The notes: generated by a model from the sequence alone, not told the origin. Numbered from the stretch's first letter, positions 25,701-36,847 are shown. The stretch is 64,000 nucleotides of DNA from an uncultured Bacteroidales bacterium (GCA_946411385.1 CAMKDV010000004.1:1-64000), one strand, 5' to 3'. Numbers and translations: made by a program.

Positions 25701-26570
25701 GGCAGTCAGCCCTACATACGCCAGTAGTATGAGGTTCATCATCAGCGCGTAGATGATAGCGGGAATGGCTATTATCTCGTTGCTGAAGATAAGAGGGCTG
25801 CACGCAATGGTGATGGCTTGCGCAGCATTTTGCATGCCGATTTCAATCACCAGCGTGCGGCGCTCTTTCTTTGTGAGGTGTACCAGCTGCGAAAGAAGTG
25901 CTCCGCAGCCTGTGGTGGCAAGGATAAGTACCGTCATCGTCAGCCCGAGAGAGCCGAACTCGGCAATAATCGTCTGCTTATGCTGCAGAAAGAAAATCGT
26001 CACCAGCAGAACCAAAGCAGGCATAGCAATACGCTTGAGCACATTATGGATAGCCTGAGCGGCACGCGGACGGAAGAAGTTCACCACAAAGCCTATGGCT
26101 ATCGGCACTACCATCAGCACGATGTTCTGTACCAGCAGTTTGCCTACAGGCAGATGGATATTGACGGCTTCGCCTACTCCGGAAGTCACCCAGGCCATGA
26201 TAAGGGGCAGCGTGAAGAGCGTAAGCAGACTGCTGCAAGCCGTGAGGGTGACCGATAACGCTACATCACCTTTCGCCAACATCGAGAACACATTGCTCGA
26301 ACTACCGCCGGGACTGCATGCTACCAGCATGATGCCAATGATGAACAGGGGTGAGAGGTCTGCAGCAAATGGCAGGAAAGCAGAAACATGAGGCATGAGA
26401 CGAATGATGCCCCACGCGATGAGGGGCAGCAAAATGATCTGTCCTACCAGTCCGATGAGTACAGGTTTGGGGCGTTCGGCTATCAGTCGGAAGTCGGCAG
26501 GGCGAAGCGTCAAGCCCAAGTCGAACATCAGCAGAGTGAGTATGGGCAGAACGATGAAGATAGTATTCAT
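25668..26570 (-). CDS. BASS-family (bile acid:sodium symporter-like) transporter
   Basis: This 300-residue membrane protein has nine to ten predicted helices and BASS family motifs: FDLGLTLRPADF, LVACSPGGSSSNVFSMLAKGD and the IEIGMQNAAQAI region that forms the crossover sodium/substrate site. Bacterial members take up diverse organic anions, so bile acid transport should not be assumed. The C-terminus overlaps the convergent pump-channel gene by 33 bp. It is transcribed in the same direction as dcuB but with a 106-bp gap that may hold its own promoter. Confidence 0.88.
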   Translation of the reverse strand: MNTIFIVLPILTLLMFDLGLTLRPADFRLIAERPKPVLIGLVGQIILLPLIAWGIIRLMPHVSAFLPFAADLSPLFIIGIMLVACSPGGSSSNVFSMLAKGDVALSVTLTACSSLLTLFTLPLIMAWVTSGVGEAVNIHLPVGKLLVQNIVLMVVPIAIGFVVNFFRPRAAQAIHNVLKRIAMPALVLLVTIFFLQHKQTIIAEFGSLGLTMTVLILATTGCGALLSQLVHLTKKERRTLVIEIGMQNAAQAITIACSPLIFSNEIIAIPAIIYALMMNLILLAYVGLTALFSSTAQGDV

Positions 26571-26676
26571 ATCCCAATCAGTTGATTATTGCACGGCGTT
26601 CTGCCGTAAGTAGGCTGTTCGCGTGAGCATGTTCTGACGGATGCAGTCGCTATACAAGTTGGGGGCAATCAATCTA

Positions 26677-28014
26677 TCAGAAAATCATTAGCGTCAGCAG
26701 GTAAGCCACAACCGTAGACACAGATACACATATCAGTCCCGGCATCATGAACGAGTGGTTCAGCAGGTACTTGCCAATAACGGTAGTGCCCGAACGGTCG
26801 AAATTGACCGTAGCGATATCCGACGGATAGTTGGGGATAAAGAAATAGCCATACACCGACGGCAGCACGCCCAACAGCACTACACCGGGAATACCCAGGC
26901 TATATGCCAACGGCAACATAGCTACCACCACCGCTCCTTGCGAGTTGATCAGCACCGAAACGGCAAAGAACACCAGCGCTATGGCCCACGGATATTCTGT
27001 AACGATGTCCTTGAGCATCTCCTGAATTTGACCCATATAATGACCAAAATAGGTATCAGCCATCCAGGCGATGCCATAAATAGCCACTACAGCCACCATA
27101 CCGCTCTGCCATACCGGTCCGGCCACAGCTTTCTTGGGACTCGCCTTGCAGAAAATAATCATCAGCGCAGCGGCGGTAATCATGATGATCTGAATAACCT
27201 GATTCATCTTCAAGCCCTTCAGGTAGGTCATTTGAGGAAGGAAGATGGCGAAAATCACCACCATCACCAGCGCACCGAGGAAGATATACACGCTATTCCT
27301 GGCGCTCTGAGGAATCTCTTTGTCAAGCGTGGTGGCGGTATTTCCATATATATACGCGCGCTGCTCGGGGTCGGCTATCTTGGCTTGGAAGATGGGATCT
27401 TTATCCAGATCCAAACCACGCTTGTAGGAAGCCGCTGCTGCTGCCATCAGTCCGCACACACAGGACGGAATGGTGATCATCAGTACCTGCGGGATAGTTA
27501 CGTCAAAGCCGTCGGCATTGGATATGCTGACGAACGCCACGACGGCCGCCGCGATGGGCGAACAGGTGATGCCCACCTGCGAAGCGATGGACGCCACGCC
27601 GCACGGACGCTCGGGACGGATACCTTTCTTGAGCGATATATCACAGATGATCGGCATCAAGGTATATACCACGTGCCCCGTGCCGACGAGCACGGTGAGG
27701 AAGAACGTAGTGAGCGGAGCAAGAAACGTGATGCGCTCAGGATGCTTGCGCAGCAGTTTTTCTGCCAGTTGTATCAGCCAGTCCATACCGCCTGATGCCT
27801 GCATCACGCCCGCGCATGTCACAGCGGCTATGATGATATAGATGACGTCAGTAGGAGGCGTACCGGGTTTCATGCCGAAACCGAAGACCAGGATAGCCAG
27901 ACCGATGCCGGAGATGGCTCCGAGAGCCAGGCTGCCGTAACGCGAGCCTATCCATAATGCTCCCAATACAATCAGGAGCTGTACAATCATAATCCAACTC
28001 ATACCGTTTCGCAT
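26677..28014 (-). CDS. dcuB: Anaerobic C4-dicarboxylate transporter, DcuA/DcuB family
   Basis: This 445-residue polytopic inner-membrane protein matches Dcu antiporters (GIGLAILVFGFGMKPGTPP, VGTGHVVYTLMPIICDI, GIRPERPCGVASIASQVGIT). These exchange external fumarate, malate or aspartate for succinate during anaerobic growth. That fits a Bacteroidales fermenting to succinate, though substrate and direction are inferred. A second ATG at 28002 is an alternative start. The upstream cytidylate-kinase-like gene ends 15 bp before it, so the two are likely in one operon. Confidence 0.9.
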   Translation of the reverse strand: MRNGMSWIMIVQLLIVLGALWIGSRYGSLALGAISGIGLAILVFGFGMKPGTPPTDVIYIIIAAVTCAGVMQASGGMDWLIQLAEKLLRKHPERITFLAPLTTFFLTVLVGTGHVVYTLMPIICDISLKKGIRPERPCGVASIASQVGITCSPIAAAVVAFVSISNADGFDVTIPQVLMITIPSCVCGLMAAAAASYKRGLDLDKDPIFQAKIADPEQRAYIYGNTATTLDKEIPQSARNSVYIFLGALVMVVIFAIFLPQMTYLKGLKMNQVIQIIMITAAALMIIFCKASPKKAVAGPVWQSGMVAVVAIYGIAWMADTYFGHYMGQIQEMLKDIVTEYPWAIALVFFAVSVLINSQGAVVVAMLPLAYSLGIPGVVLLGVLPSVYGYFFIPNYPSDIATVNFDRSGTTVIGKYLLNHSFMMPGLICVSVSTVVAYLLTLMIF

Positions 28015-28029
28015 GGCTTCACGCCATGG

Positions 28030-28656
28030 CTACTTGTTCATGTTGCTGATATAGTTCATGATCACTTCCACTGCCGCATCTTCGGTCAGCTCGTCCATGC
28101 TGAGCACGAGCTGGTAGTTGCGCGTGTCATACCGCGAGGAGTGAGTAAACTCGCTTATATAGTTCTCGCGCATCCGGTCCACTTTGTCAATCGTCATACG
28201 GGCTTCACCCTTCGTCATGTTCTGCTCACGCGACACTCTGTCAACGCGACTCAACATTGAGGCCTGCAAGAAGATGCTCAGGTGGTTGGGGTGCTCGCGG
28301 AAGATATAGAAACCACTGCGTCCGGCTATGACGCACGACTCATCTTGGGCGATGGCTTTCAGTATCTCAGTCTCTGCACGGAAAACCGACTCGCTCTCTA
28401 TGCCGGTCTGGTCAAGCTGGTACTCAACTTCCGAGAAACTCATCTTGCGCTTGAACTCTGCCCACCAGCCTTTTTCTCTGCCTTTGAGTCGCTCAATCTG
28501 TTCCACGGATAGGTTGTACCGCTCCTGGAGCGCCTTGATCAGGGCTTTGTCGTAGAACGCCACGCCCAATTTCTCTGCCAGCTTGCGTCCTACGGTACGT
28601 CCGCCGCTGCCTAACTCACGATTGATTGTGATTACAAATTTCTTATCCGGATTCAT
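28030..28656 (-). CDS. Cytidylate kinase-like family protein
   Basis: This 208-residue P-loop protein starts ITINRELGSGGRTVGRKLAEKL, the Walker A of the cytidylate-kinase-like (AAA_26) family, and has DESCVIAGRSGFYIF and a helical lid (SRVDRVSREQNMTKGEARMTI). True cytidylate kinase phosphorylates CMP. This group is a paralogue common in Bacteroidota and Firmicutes with unproven substrate, often next to transporters, as here with dcuB. The conserved motif residues all look intact. Confidence 0.82.
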   Translation of the reverse strand: MNPDKKFVITINRELGSGGRTVGRKLAEKLGVAFYDKALIKALQERYNLSVEQIERLKGREKGWWAEFKRKMSFSEVEYQLDQTGIESESVFRAETEILKAIAQDESCVIAGRSGFYIFREHPNHLSIFLQASMLSRVDRVSREQNMTKGEARMTIDKVDRMRENYISEFTHSSRYDTRNYQLVLSMDELTEDAAVEVIMNYISNMNK

Positions 28657-28688
28657 TATATTAGATTTTTTGGTTATTTCTTAGATTA

Positions 28689-29645
28689 TTAGGCGAAGTC
28701 GATGATATGATGAATAGAGAGGATGCCGATGATGTCGGTGGAGTCCGGCGAGGCGGTGACAGCCAAGGTGGTGATATTATACTTATCCATGACCGCCAAT
28801 GCCTCGGAGAGGAGGGCATCCTTGCAGATATGCTTATACGTGGGCGTCATGATGTCGGCAGCGCAGATATGCATATCGTTGTACTTCTGAATAGCGCGAC
28901 GGAGGTCGCCATCGGTGATGATACCTACGCAGCGATCATCGTCAGGGGAATAGACCATGGTCATGCCCAGATGATGCTCGCTCATCTCGCAGACAAGATC
29001 AAGAAAAGTGGTATGCGTGTACACGCGTGGCACCGCGCGAGCCATGAAGTTCTCCACGCGCCCGAGGAGCTGACGACCGAGGGCACCTCCGGGATGGTAA
29101 ACGGCGAAATTTTCCGCGCGGAAATGCCTTTTCTCCATGAGGCACACCATGAGTGCGTCGCCCATCATGAGGGTAGCGGTAGTGGAGGTGGTAGGCGCCA
29201 AGCCCAAGGGGCAGACCTCTTTGTCAACATGAACGGAGAGCACTTTATCGCATCGCTCGGCGAGCGGCGAATGAGGATTGCCTGTGAGGGCAACAAGCGT
29301 GCAGCCTATATGATGAAGCGGGTCGATGACGGCAAGGATCTCGTTGGTAGCACCGCTATTGCTGACGAGGAGCACAACATCATCGCGTGATACCATACCC
29401 AGATCGCCATGGACAGCCTCAGCGGCATTGACGAAGATAGCAGGCGTGCCGGTGGATGCGAGGGAGGAAGCAATCTTATGACCGATGATGCCGGTCTTGC
29501 CGATACCGGTGACGACGATCTTGCCACGACAGGCATAGAGGGTGTCGACGACGTCGGCAAAAGATGCGTCGATAGTATCAGCCAGCGTGGTCAGTTCGCG
29601 GATCTCCTCGCGGAAAATATCTTGTGCTCGTTGGACGGGATTCAT
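28689..29645 (-). CDS. kdsD: Arabinose-5-phosphate isomerase (KdsD/KpsF type)
   Basis: This 318-residue protein has an N-terminal SIS sugar-isomerase domain (GKIVVTGIGKTGIIGHKIASS, LLVSNSGATNE, LGLAPTTSTTATLMMGDAL) followed by two CBS domains (DIMTPTYKHI..., ILSIHHIIDF). It converts ribulose-5-phosphate to arabinose-5-phosphate, the first step of Kdo synthesis for LPS. It is directly followed in function by kdsA, which lies just upstream in the same operon. An in-frame extension to 29693 only translates the GATTTGT repeat array (ITNHK...), so the ATG at 29645 is the start. Confidence 0.93.
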   Translation of the reverse strand: MNPVQRAQDIFREEIRELTTLADTIDASFADVVDTLYACRGKIVVTGIGKTGIIGHKIASSLASTGTPAIFVNAAEAVHGDLGMVSRDDVVLLVSNSGATNEILAVIDPLHHIGCTLVALTGNPHSPLAERCDKVLSVHVDKEVCPLGLAPTTSTTATLMMGDALMVCLMEKRHFRAENFAVYHPGGALGRQLLGRVENFMARAVPRVYTHTTFLDLVCEMSEHHLGMTMVYSPDDDRCVGIITDGDLRRAIQKYNDMHICAADIMTPTYKHICKDALLSEALAVMDKYNITTLAVTASPDSTDIIGILSIHHIIDFA

Positions 29646-29697
29646 TTGTGATTTGTGATTGGTGATTTGTAATTTGTGATTTGTAATCAGCAATCAG
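29646..29697 (-). repeat. GATTTGT/AATTTGT word array between kdsA and kdsD
   Basis: About seven words of the type GTGATTTGT or GTAATTTGT fill the whole intergenic gap. On the minus strand the array starts at the kdsA TGA stop codon and ends at the kdsD ATG. Confidence 0.8.
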
Positions 29698-30491
29698 AAA
29701 GAATGTGCCAGGCGGTCGAAGGCGACGGCTTGCTCGAGGATAGCACGTACATCGTCAAGGCGGACCTGGTTGGCTGCATCGCTGATAGCCAGCTCGGGGG
29801 TGGGATGAACCTCGAGGAAGATACCATCCACTCCTACGGCGAGTGCGGCACGCATGAGATATGGCACCATCTCGCGGTTGCCGCCCGTGACGCCCTGCTG
29901 CGTAGAAGGCTGCTGGACAGAATGGGTAGCATCGAAGATGACGGGACAACCGTACTCGCGCATCTTGACGAGCGAGGTCATGTCGACCACCAGATTGCCA
30001 TAGCCGAAAGATGAACCGCGCTCCGTCAGCCATATACGGCCATTGGCTGTTGGCTGTTGGCTGTTAGCCGGCTGCGCGTCAAGGCATTTGGCTATAGCGC
30101 CGCGCATGTCCCAGGGCGCCATGAACTGCCCTTTCTTGATATTGACGATACGTCCGGTGCGTGCAGCCGCCTGAAGCAGGTCGGTCTGCCGGGAGAGGAA
30201 AGCAGGTATCTGCAATACATCCGCCACCTCAGCCACACGCTCGCACTGCCACGACTCATGCACATCGGTCAGAATAGGCAAGCCAAAGCGGCTCTTGACC
30301 TCGGCAAGGATACGCAGCCCCGCATCCATCCCTACCCCACGCTGCGAGGCAGAGGTACGGTTGGCTTTATCAAACGAGGATTTGAAATAGAGGCGTATGC
30401 CCAAATCGGAACAGACGTCACGCAGCGTTTGAGCAGTCTGCATGACGGTCTGTTCGTTCTCTATAGCACACGGACCGGCTATCAGGAACAT
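29694..30491 (-). CDS. kdsA: Kdo-8-phosphate synthase with repeat-derived loop insertion
   Basis: This 265-residue protein has AGPCAIEN, YFKSSFDKANR, DVHE, IKKGQFMAPWDM, GSSFGYGNLVVDM and FDATHSVQQP, which identify KdsA. It condenses arabinose-5-phosphate and PEP into Kdo-8-P. After IAKCLDA the chain carries QPANSQQPTANGR before IWLTERG. This stretch is encoded by the TTGGCTG word array (30038-30073), while other KdsA proteins have only a short surface loop there, so a neutral in-frame expansion is likely. It is co-transcribed with kdsD and lies 3 bp after the GH16-fold gene. Confidence 0.93.
   Translation of the reverse strand: MFLIAGPCAIENEQTVMQTAQTLRDVCSDLGIRLYFKSSFDKANRTSASQRGVGMDAGLRILAEVKSRFGLPILTDVHESWQCERVAEVADVLQIPAFLSRQTDLLQAAARTGRIVNIKKGQFMAPWDMRGAIAKCLDAQPANSQQPTANGRIWLTERGSSFGYGNLVVDMTSLVKMREYGCPVIFDATHSVQQPSTQQGVTGGNREMVPYLMRAALAVGVDGIFLEVHPTPELAISDAANQVRLDDVRAILEQAVAFDRLAHSF
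30038..30073 (-). repeat. TTGGCTG word array inside kdsA
   Basis: Three TTGGCTG words plus flanking GGCCATT and TTAGCCG lie in frame within kdsA. The same words form intergenic arrays at 36848-39178. Confidence 0.8.
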
Positions 30492-30494
30492 AGC

Positions 30495-31802
30495 TTAATG
30501 CTTATATGCCTTAAACCAATCGATACCCACTTGTCCGGTAGCTTTCTCGCCCTCGTGGAGGAAAGCGATAACGGCGGGGAAGAGTTTGGTACCGAGTTTG
30601 TTGGCGGTACGAGCCACCTCCTGGTTGTTGACATACCAGGTAAGGTCAGCGGGGGTGATGACGCATGTGAAGACGTATTCCTGTCCCTCCTTGAGACCCT
30701 CAACGGTGGTCTGCTCCTCGAACTTGTCGTAGGTAGCTCCTACCACAACATTCTTGCCATCCCACTCAGCCAGGCGGACGATAGGCAGATGTTTCTCGCT
30801 GATGAGGCAGATAGCGCCATGAGCTTTGCCCGTAAAGGAAGCTTTGACCTGGAACATGCCCTCGTCGGCGCGGAACTTCTCCGCTGTCTGGATAACATCA
30901 CCGCTGTAGTCATAATCCTTCATGATGAAGCCTTTCTTCTCATCCCACGCCGGTGCAGAGACATGCTCGGCTTTGACAGCTACGATGAGGCGTCCGTCCT
31001 TGGTATAGACGTTACGGCCATTATTCATGGCAGCACCCTCGTTGGCGTAAGAATGGTTGGTTTTGAGTTTGGCATTTCCATAATAGAAGCCTGCTTGCCA
31101 CGGGCTGTCCTGCATCCTATTCCACTGGCATGCATCGGCAAAAATCTCCTGATAGGACTCGTACTCGGCAATCTTCTTCGGGTCTTGGGCGAGGAAGAAA
31201 GAGATGTTGGACGATTTCTTCAATGCCTCGTACTTGCCGTCTTGCTGGCTCTGCAGCGTGGTGTACCAGCGTTTGGGGTTCTTCCAGAAGTGGTTGCGCG
31301 TACGGAACTCGGTGTTGTTAACGATGTCACGCAAGCGATAATACTCGCTCACGGCTTCGGAGTTCTTATGCACGAGGTAGCGTTTCACGGCAAAAGAGTT
31401 GCCAAGGCGCTGCATCTGGCGAAGCCGTGGATCGGCCTTGACAGCCTCAGGATCTTTGAGCTTGGCAAAATCGCTCGTCTCGGTAAAGTGCATATAGTCC
31501 TGCACTTTCTTCAAGCCCCGATAGAAATGATACCAACGCACATGGTGACTACGTTTGGCACGCTCGTAACCGGTGATAAGACGGTACTCTTCACGGTCCT
31601 TGTAGTTGGTAGTGAGCAGTTCGTGCTTGTAGTCCTGAAATTCTTTAGCCTCCACGATGGGTTTGAGCGCCATGAACTCGGCGAGTTCGGCAGAGACCTC
31701 AATTTCTCTGTACCGGCGTACATCGATACTCACTTGGCGGATGCGGTCCTCCATCTGGGCGGTGGTCAAGGTGTCAGCCTTGAGTTGCGTAACATGTTTC
31801 AT
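30495..31802 (-). CDS. Cytoplasmic protein with C-terminal GH16/LamG-like jelly roll
   Basis: This 435-residue protein lacks a signal peptide. The N-terminal ~200 residues are helical and charged, with repeated EF...YK patterns (VEAKEFQDYKHEL, EYRLITGYERAK). The C-terminal ~170 residues look like a concanavalin-type beta-sandwich (GDVIQTAEKFRADEGMFQVK, AICLISEKHLPIVRLAEWDG, LTWYVNNQEVART). The GH16 catalytic ExDxxE motif is not visible, so hydrolase activity is doubtful. It sits in the kds operon between LOG and kdsA. Function unknown. Confidence 0.7.
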   Translation of the reverse strand: MKHVTQLKADTLTTAQMEDRIRQVSIDVRRYREIEVSAELAEFMALKPIVEAKEFQDYKHELLTTNYKDREEYRLITGYERAKRSHHVRWYHFYRGLKKVQDYMHFTETSDFAKLKDPEAVKADPRLRQMQRLGNSFAVKRYLVHKNSEAVSEYYRLRDIVNNTEFRTRNHFWKNPKRWYTTLQSQQDGKYEALKKSSNISFFLAQDPKKIAEYESYQEIFADACQWNRMQDSPWQAGFYYGNAKLKTNHSYANEGAAMNNGRNVYTKDGRLIVAVKAEHVSAPAWDEKKGFIMKDYDYSGDVIQTAEKFRADEGMFQVKASFTGKAHGAICLISEKHLPIVRLAEWDGKNVVVGATYDKFEEQTTVEGLKEGQEYVFTCVITPADLTWYVNNQEVARTANKLGTKLFPAVIAFLHEGEKATGQVGIDWFKAYKH

Positions 31803-31835
31803 ACGTATGTTTGTTTTAATATTTTACAATATGTT

Positions 31836-31890
31836 GGTGAGCTGCACTGTTAGTGAGCTACGCTGTTGGTGAGCTGCGCTGTTAGTTCAT
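31836..31890 (-). repeat. 20-bp GTGAGCTGCGCTGTTAGT-type tandem repeat
   Basis: About three units of GTGAGCTNCNCTGTTNGT run through the last codons and stop of the LOG-family gene. It resembles the other stop-codon arrays. Confidence 0.75.
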
Positions 31891-32395
31891 CGAGCGAGGT
31901 GACGTAGATAGGTGCGTAGGCTTCTTGCTCGGGCAGAAAACGCAGGGCACGCATATCTTCCGCCTGGCGGCGGATGCCATCATAGAACCCCTTGTAATTG
32001 AGGATATAGATGGGCTTATGGTGTTCGCCTACGGTGCCTGACGCAATGACGTCGTACATCTCGTCGAGCGTGCCGTACGATCCGGGCAGGCAGACGAAGC
32101 AGTCGGCTACATCACGCATCGTCTGCTTGCGTTCTGCCATGGAGCTGACGATATGCAGTTCGCTGCAATGAAGCGCCAGTCTACCGGCAGCTATGATGCG
32201 CTGCGGCACCACGCCAATCACCTCACCATGTGCGGCTATGGCAGCGCTGCTGGTACGTGACATCAGTCCGCCGGTGGCACCGCCGTAGACCAGCGTGTGA
32301 CCGTTACGGGCTATCCACGTGCCCAACTCATCGCCCAGACGGAGGTACTCCTCGGGGATGATGTCTTTCGCACTGCAATAAACCGCTATCTTCAT
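31850..32395 (-). CDS. LOG-family protein (cytokinin riboside 5'-phosphate phosphoribohydrolase-like)
   Basis: This 181-residue Rossmann-fold protein has VYGGATGGLM near the N-terminus and the signature LPGSYGTLDEM, a variant of PGGxGTxxE with Ser for the second Gly. Family members hydrolyse nucleoside 5'-monophosphates to base and ribose-5-phosphate. The variant Ser is worth noting but the catalytic Glu and the paired Arg (AERKQTM) are kept. The C-terminus (AQLTNSVAH) is encoded by a 20-bp tandem repeat. It follows gyrB by 27 bp. Confidence 0.85.
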   Translation of the reverse strand: MKIAVYCSAKDIIPEEYLRLGDELGTWIARNGHTLVYGGATGGLMSRTSSAAIAAHGEVIGVVPQRIIAAGRLALHCSELHIVSSMAERKQTMRDVADCFVCLPGSYGTLDEMYDVIASGTVGEHHKPIYILNYKGFYDGIRRQAEDMRALRFLPEQEAYAPIYVTSLDELTAQLTNSVAH

Positions 32396-32422
32396 CGTAA
32401 ATTAAAAATTAAAAATTACGAA

Positions 32423-32424
<2 letters not shown>
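32396..32424 (-). repeat. TTCGTAATTTTTAATTTTTAA array after gyrB
   Basis: The AATTCGTAATTTTTAA words begin at the gyrB TAA stop. The same words form the long array at 56682-56845. Confidence 0.7.
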
Positions 32425-34687
<2,263 letters not shown>

Positions 34688-34745
34688 TTAATATGACTAA
34701 AATAACATATTTTTACCGGTTTTTCGAAAAAAAGTACCCGAAAGA

Positions 34746-34777
34746 TTTGCATATTTGAAAAAATAATTGTAATTTTG
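34746..34777 (+). promoter_or_regulatory. Promoter of rpmH-rbfA
   Basis: -33 TTTG (34746-34749), 20 bp, then -7 TAATTTTG (34770-34777). It is divergent from the gyrB promoter. Confidence 0.65.
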
Positions 34778-34865
34778 CAGTCCTTTTGCGCGCTTTGGTG
34801 AACGGGTATGTCCATGAAGGCGCAGCAGGGGAAAGAAAGTAACTAACAAACTAAAGATAACAACA

Positions 34866-35024
34866 ATGAAACGTACATTCCAACCTTCGCAGCGCAAGCG
34901 CCGCAACAAACACGGATTCCTTGAGAGAATGGCTACCGCCAACGGTCGCCGCGTGCTGGCTGCTCGTCGTGCCAAAGGTCGCAAGAAACTGACTGTTGCT
35001 GACGAGGGACGTCACAAACGTTAA
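34866..35024 (+). CDS. rpmH: 50S ribosomal protein L34
   Basis: This 52-residue, very basic protein begins [20 protein letters not shown] and continues [20 protein letters not shown], the canonical L34 pattern. It has a short Bacteroidota-style C-terminal extension ([12 protein letters not shown]). It belongs to the large ribosomal subunit. It shares a promoter with rbfA, which starts 21 bp downstream. Confidence 0.97.
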   Translation: MKRTFQPSQRKRRNKHGFLERMATANGRRVLAARRAKGRKKLTVADEGRHKR

Positions 35025-35045
35025 TCCTCCGTACGGACGATAGTT

Positions 35046-35384
35046 ATGGAATCGACCAGACAACAAAAAATCGCTCGGCTCATACAAAAAGATCTGAGCG
35101 ATATTTTTCTCGTTTATGCCCGCCAGTCGGGAGGTGGAGTGCTTATCTCGGTAAGTGAGGTGCGCGTGTCGCCCGACCTGGGTGTAGCCAATGTGTACCT
35201 GAGCATTTTCCCCGATGCGCGTCAGAAAGAGATGATGGATCGCATCGAAGCAGACTTGCACAGCATCCGTGGCAAACTGGGCACGTTGGAGCGCCACCAG
35301 TTGCGCATCATTCCCGAACTACGCTTCTTCGCCGACGAGACTATCCAGAAGATGGAGCATATCGACGAACTGCTCAAACATTAA
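35046..35384 (+). CDS. rbfA: 30S ribosome-binding factor A
   Basis: This 112-residue KH-like fold protein (TRQQKIARLIQKDLSDIF, VLISVSEVRVSPDLGVANVY, HQLRIIPELRFFADETI) matches RbfA, which assists 16S rRNA 5'-end maturation and late 30S assembly. It is co-transcribed with rpmH. A strong hairpin terminator overlaps its stop and separates it from the convergent peptidase gene. Confidence 0.95.
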   Translation: MESTRQQKIARLIQKDLSDIFLVYARQSGGGVLISVSEVRVSPDLGVANVYLSIFPDARQKEMMDRIEADLHSIRGKLGTLERHQLRIIPELRFFADETIQKMEHIDELLKH

Positions 35385-35412
35385 AAGCCGTCTGTTCAGG
35401 ACGGCTTTTTTT
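35383..35412. terminator. Bidirectional terminator between rbfA and the M16 peptidase
   Basis: AAAAGCCGTC (35383-35392) pairs with GACGGCTTTT (35400-35409) and runs into a T7 tract. On the minus strand it is also preceded by A-rich sequence, so it can serve both convergent genes. Confidence 0.8.
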
Positions 35413-35413
35413 G

Positions 35414-36661
35414 TTACTCATATTTGAGCACCACCAGATTGTCGGGATCGAGGATCTCGACGGCTACTTGTTGCAATTGTTCGGGAGTAATCAGGGCTAT
35501 CCGTTCAAAGGTCTGCTCCCAGGTAGGCGCATAGTCGCGGTAGAGGACGGATTTAGCCATCGAAAGGGCATTATTCTCCATGTTCTGCGCACTGATGGCC
35601 ATCTGCCCGCGCAGCTGCTTGAGTGCTGCACGCAGTTCGCGCGATGTGAGCGGAGTCGTGATCAAGCGGCGCAGTTCCTTGCGGATAACCTGCAGGCATT
35701 GCTCGGCATGTTCGGGCTCGCATGCAAAATACGTACTCCAGTAGCCGGTATCCGACAGCGGCGTATAAGTCGACTCGATAGTATAGACCAGTCCGCGTGC
35801 CTCACGCAGCGCAATGTTCAGCCGCGAGTTGAGGCTGCCGCCACCCAGGATATTGTTCAGCAGATACAACGGCAACTGTTTCTCGTGACCTATCGGATAG
35901 GCCCTGGCGCCTAACATGACGTGCATCTGGTGAGTATGTTTGCTATACGATACCGAGTGCGGCTGCTCATCCTTTTCTTGAGCAAACGACAGCTGCCGGT
36001 CGGGCGGCAGACTGACACTATAGTCGCCAAAGGCTTTCTCCACCAGCCTGACGAACCGCGAAGCGGGAATATTGCCCTGGCAGAACACCACCATCCTTTC
36101 CGGACGATAATGGAGCGCCATCCATGCCCGAGGCTTATCGGGCGAGGCGGACACACGGCGAAGAGTCTTTTTCGTGCCGAGGATAGGCTGCGCCAGCGAG
36201 TGACCGGCAAAAAGCATGTTTTCAAAATCGTCGTAGATAAGTTCGCTCGGCTGGTCGTTGTAACTCTCAATCTCGTCGTAGATCACCATCCGCTCCTTGT
36301 CCGTCTCGGCTTTGGGGAAGGTGGGGCACAGCACCATTTCGGAAATCAGTTTGAGCGTTTGTGGCACATGTTCGTTGAGCGTAGCGGCATAGAACGTCGT
36401 CTCCTCTTTGGTGGTATAGGCATTGATCTCGCCGCCTACTCCCTCTATCTGCGAGATGATCTGCCGGGCGGAATGAAACACCGTGCCCTTGAACACACAA
36501 TGCTCGATATAATGCGCCATGCCGTTCTCTTCCGGACGCTCGTCGCGCGTGCCGGCACCTATCATCACACCCACATACGCAATGGCGGATTGCGTACGAG
36601 AGTGAACAATTTTAATATTATTCGGCAGTCTATGATAAAAAAATTGCGTATTTTCTTGCAT
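35414..36661 (-). CDS. M16-family zinc metallopeptidase
   Basis: This 415-residue protein has the inverted zinc motif HYIEH (about 49-53) with the downstream Glu region TKEETTFYAAT. The second domain carries ILGGGSLNSRLNIALREARGLVY. M16 peptidases degrade or process peptides; in Bacteroidota this single-chain cytoplasmic or periplasmic form is usual. No signal peptide is visible. It is an ordinary housekeeping-type gene, convergent with rbfA and divergent from tRNA-Leu. Confidence 0.9.
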   Translation of the reverse strand: MQENTQFFYHRLPNNIKIVHSRTQSAIAYVGVMIGAGTRDERPEENGMAHYIEHCVFKGTVFHSARQIISQIEGVGGEINAYTTKEETTFYAATLNEHVPQTLKLISEMVLCPTFPKAETDKERMVIYDEIESYNDQPSELIYDDFENMLFAGHSLAQPILGTKKTLRRVSASPDKPRAWMALHYRPERMVVFCQGNIPASRFVRLVEKAFGDYSVSLPPDRQLSFAQEKDEQPHSVSYSKHTHQMHVMLGARAYPIGHEKQLPLYLLNNILGGGSLNSRLNIALREARGLVYTIESTYTPLSDTGYWSTYFACEPEHAEQCLQVIRKELRRLITTPLTSRELRAALKQLRGQMAISAQNMENNALSMAKSVLYRDYAPTWEQTFERIALITPEQLQQVAVEILDPDNLVVLKYE

Positions 36662-36678
36662 TTGTCAAAAAAATATTG

Positions 36679-36686
36679 TACCTTTG
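36679..36686 (+). promoter_or_regulatory. -7 element of tRNA-Leu
   Basis: TACCTTTG, about 47 bp before the mature 5' end. Confidence 0.55.
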
Positions 36687-36732
36687 CATCCGCTTTGGCG
36701 TTATTGCCGCGTCGTTCGCCAAGGCTCACTCC

Positions 36733-36814
36733 GCGGCATTGGCGGAATTGGTAGACGCGCCAGACTTAGGATCTGGTTCCTCACGGAGTGAAAGTTCGAG
36801 TCTTTTATGCCGCA
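36733..36814 (+). tRNA. tRNA-Leu (anticodon TAG)
   Basis: The acceptor arm GCGGCAT pairs with ATGCCGC, and discriminator A is at 36814. The anticodon arm is CCAGA-CTTAGGA-TCTGG, giving anticodon TAG. A long variable arm (CCTCACGGAGTG) marks a class II tRNA, and the T-loop is TTCGAGT. CCA is not encoded. Confidence 0.95.
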
Positions 36815-36815
36815 C

Positions 36816-36844
36816 AACGAGTCTTTAACGAGGCTCGTTTTTTT
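36816..36844 (+). terminator. Terminator of tRNA-Leu
   Basis: AACGAG pairs with CTCGTT and is followed by a T-rich tract (36838-36844). Confidence 0.6.
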
Positions 36845-36847
36845 GGG

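Noticed and set aside
28689..29693. Upstream in-frame start for kdsD at 29693
   Set aside because: The added residues only translate the GATTTGT word array; the ATG at 29645 gives the normal N-terminus.
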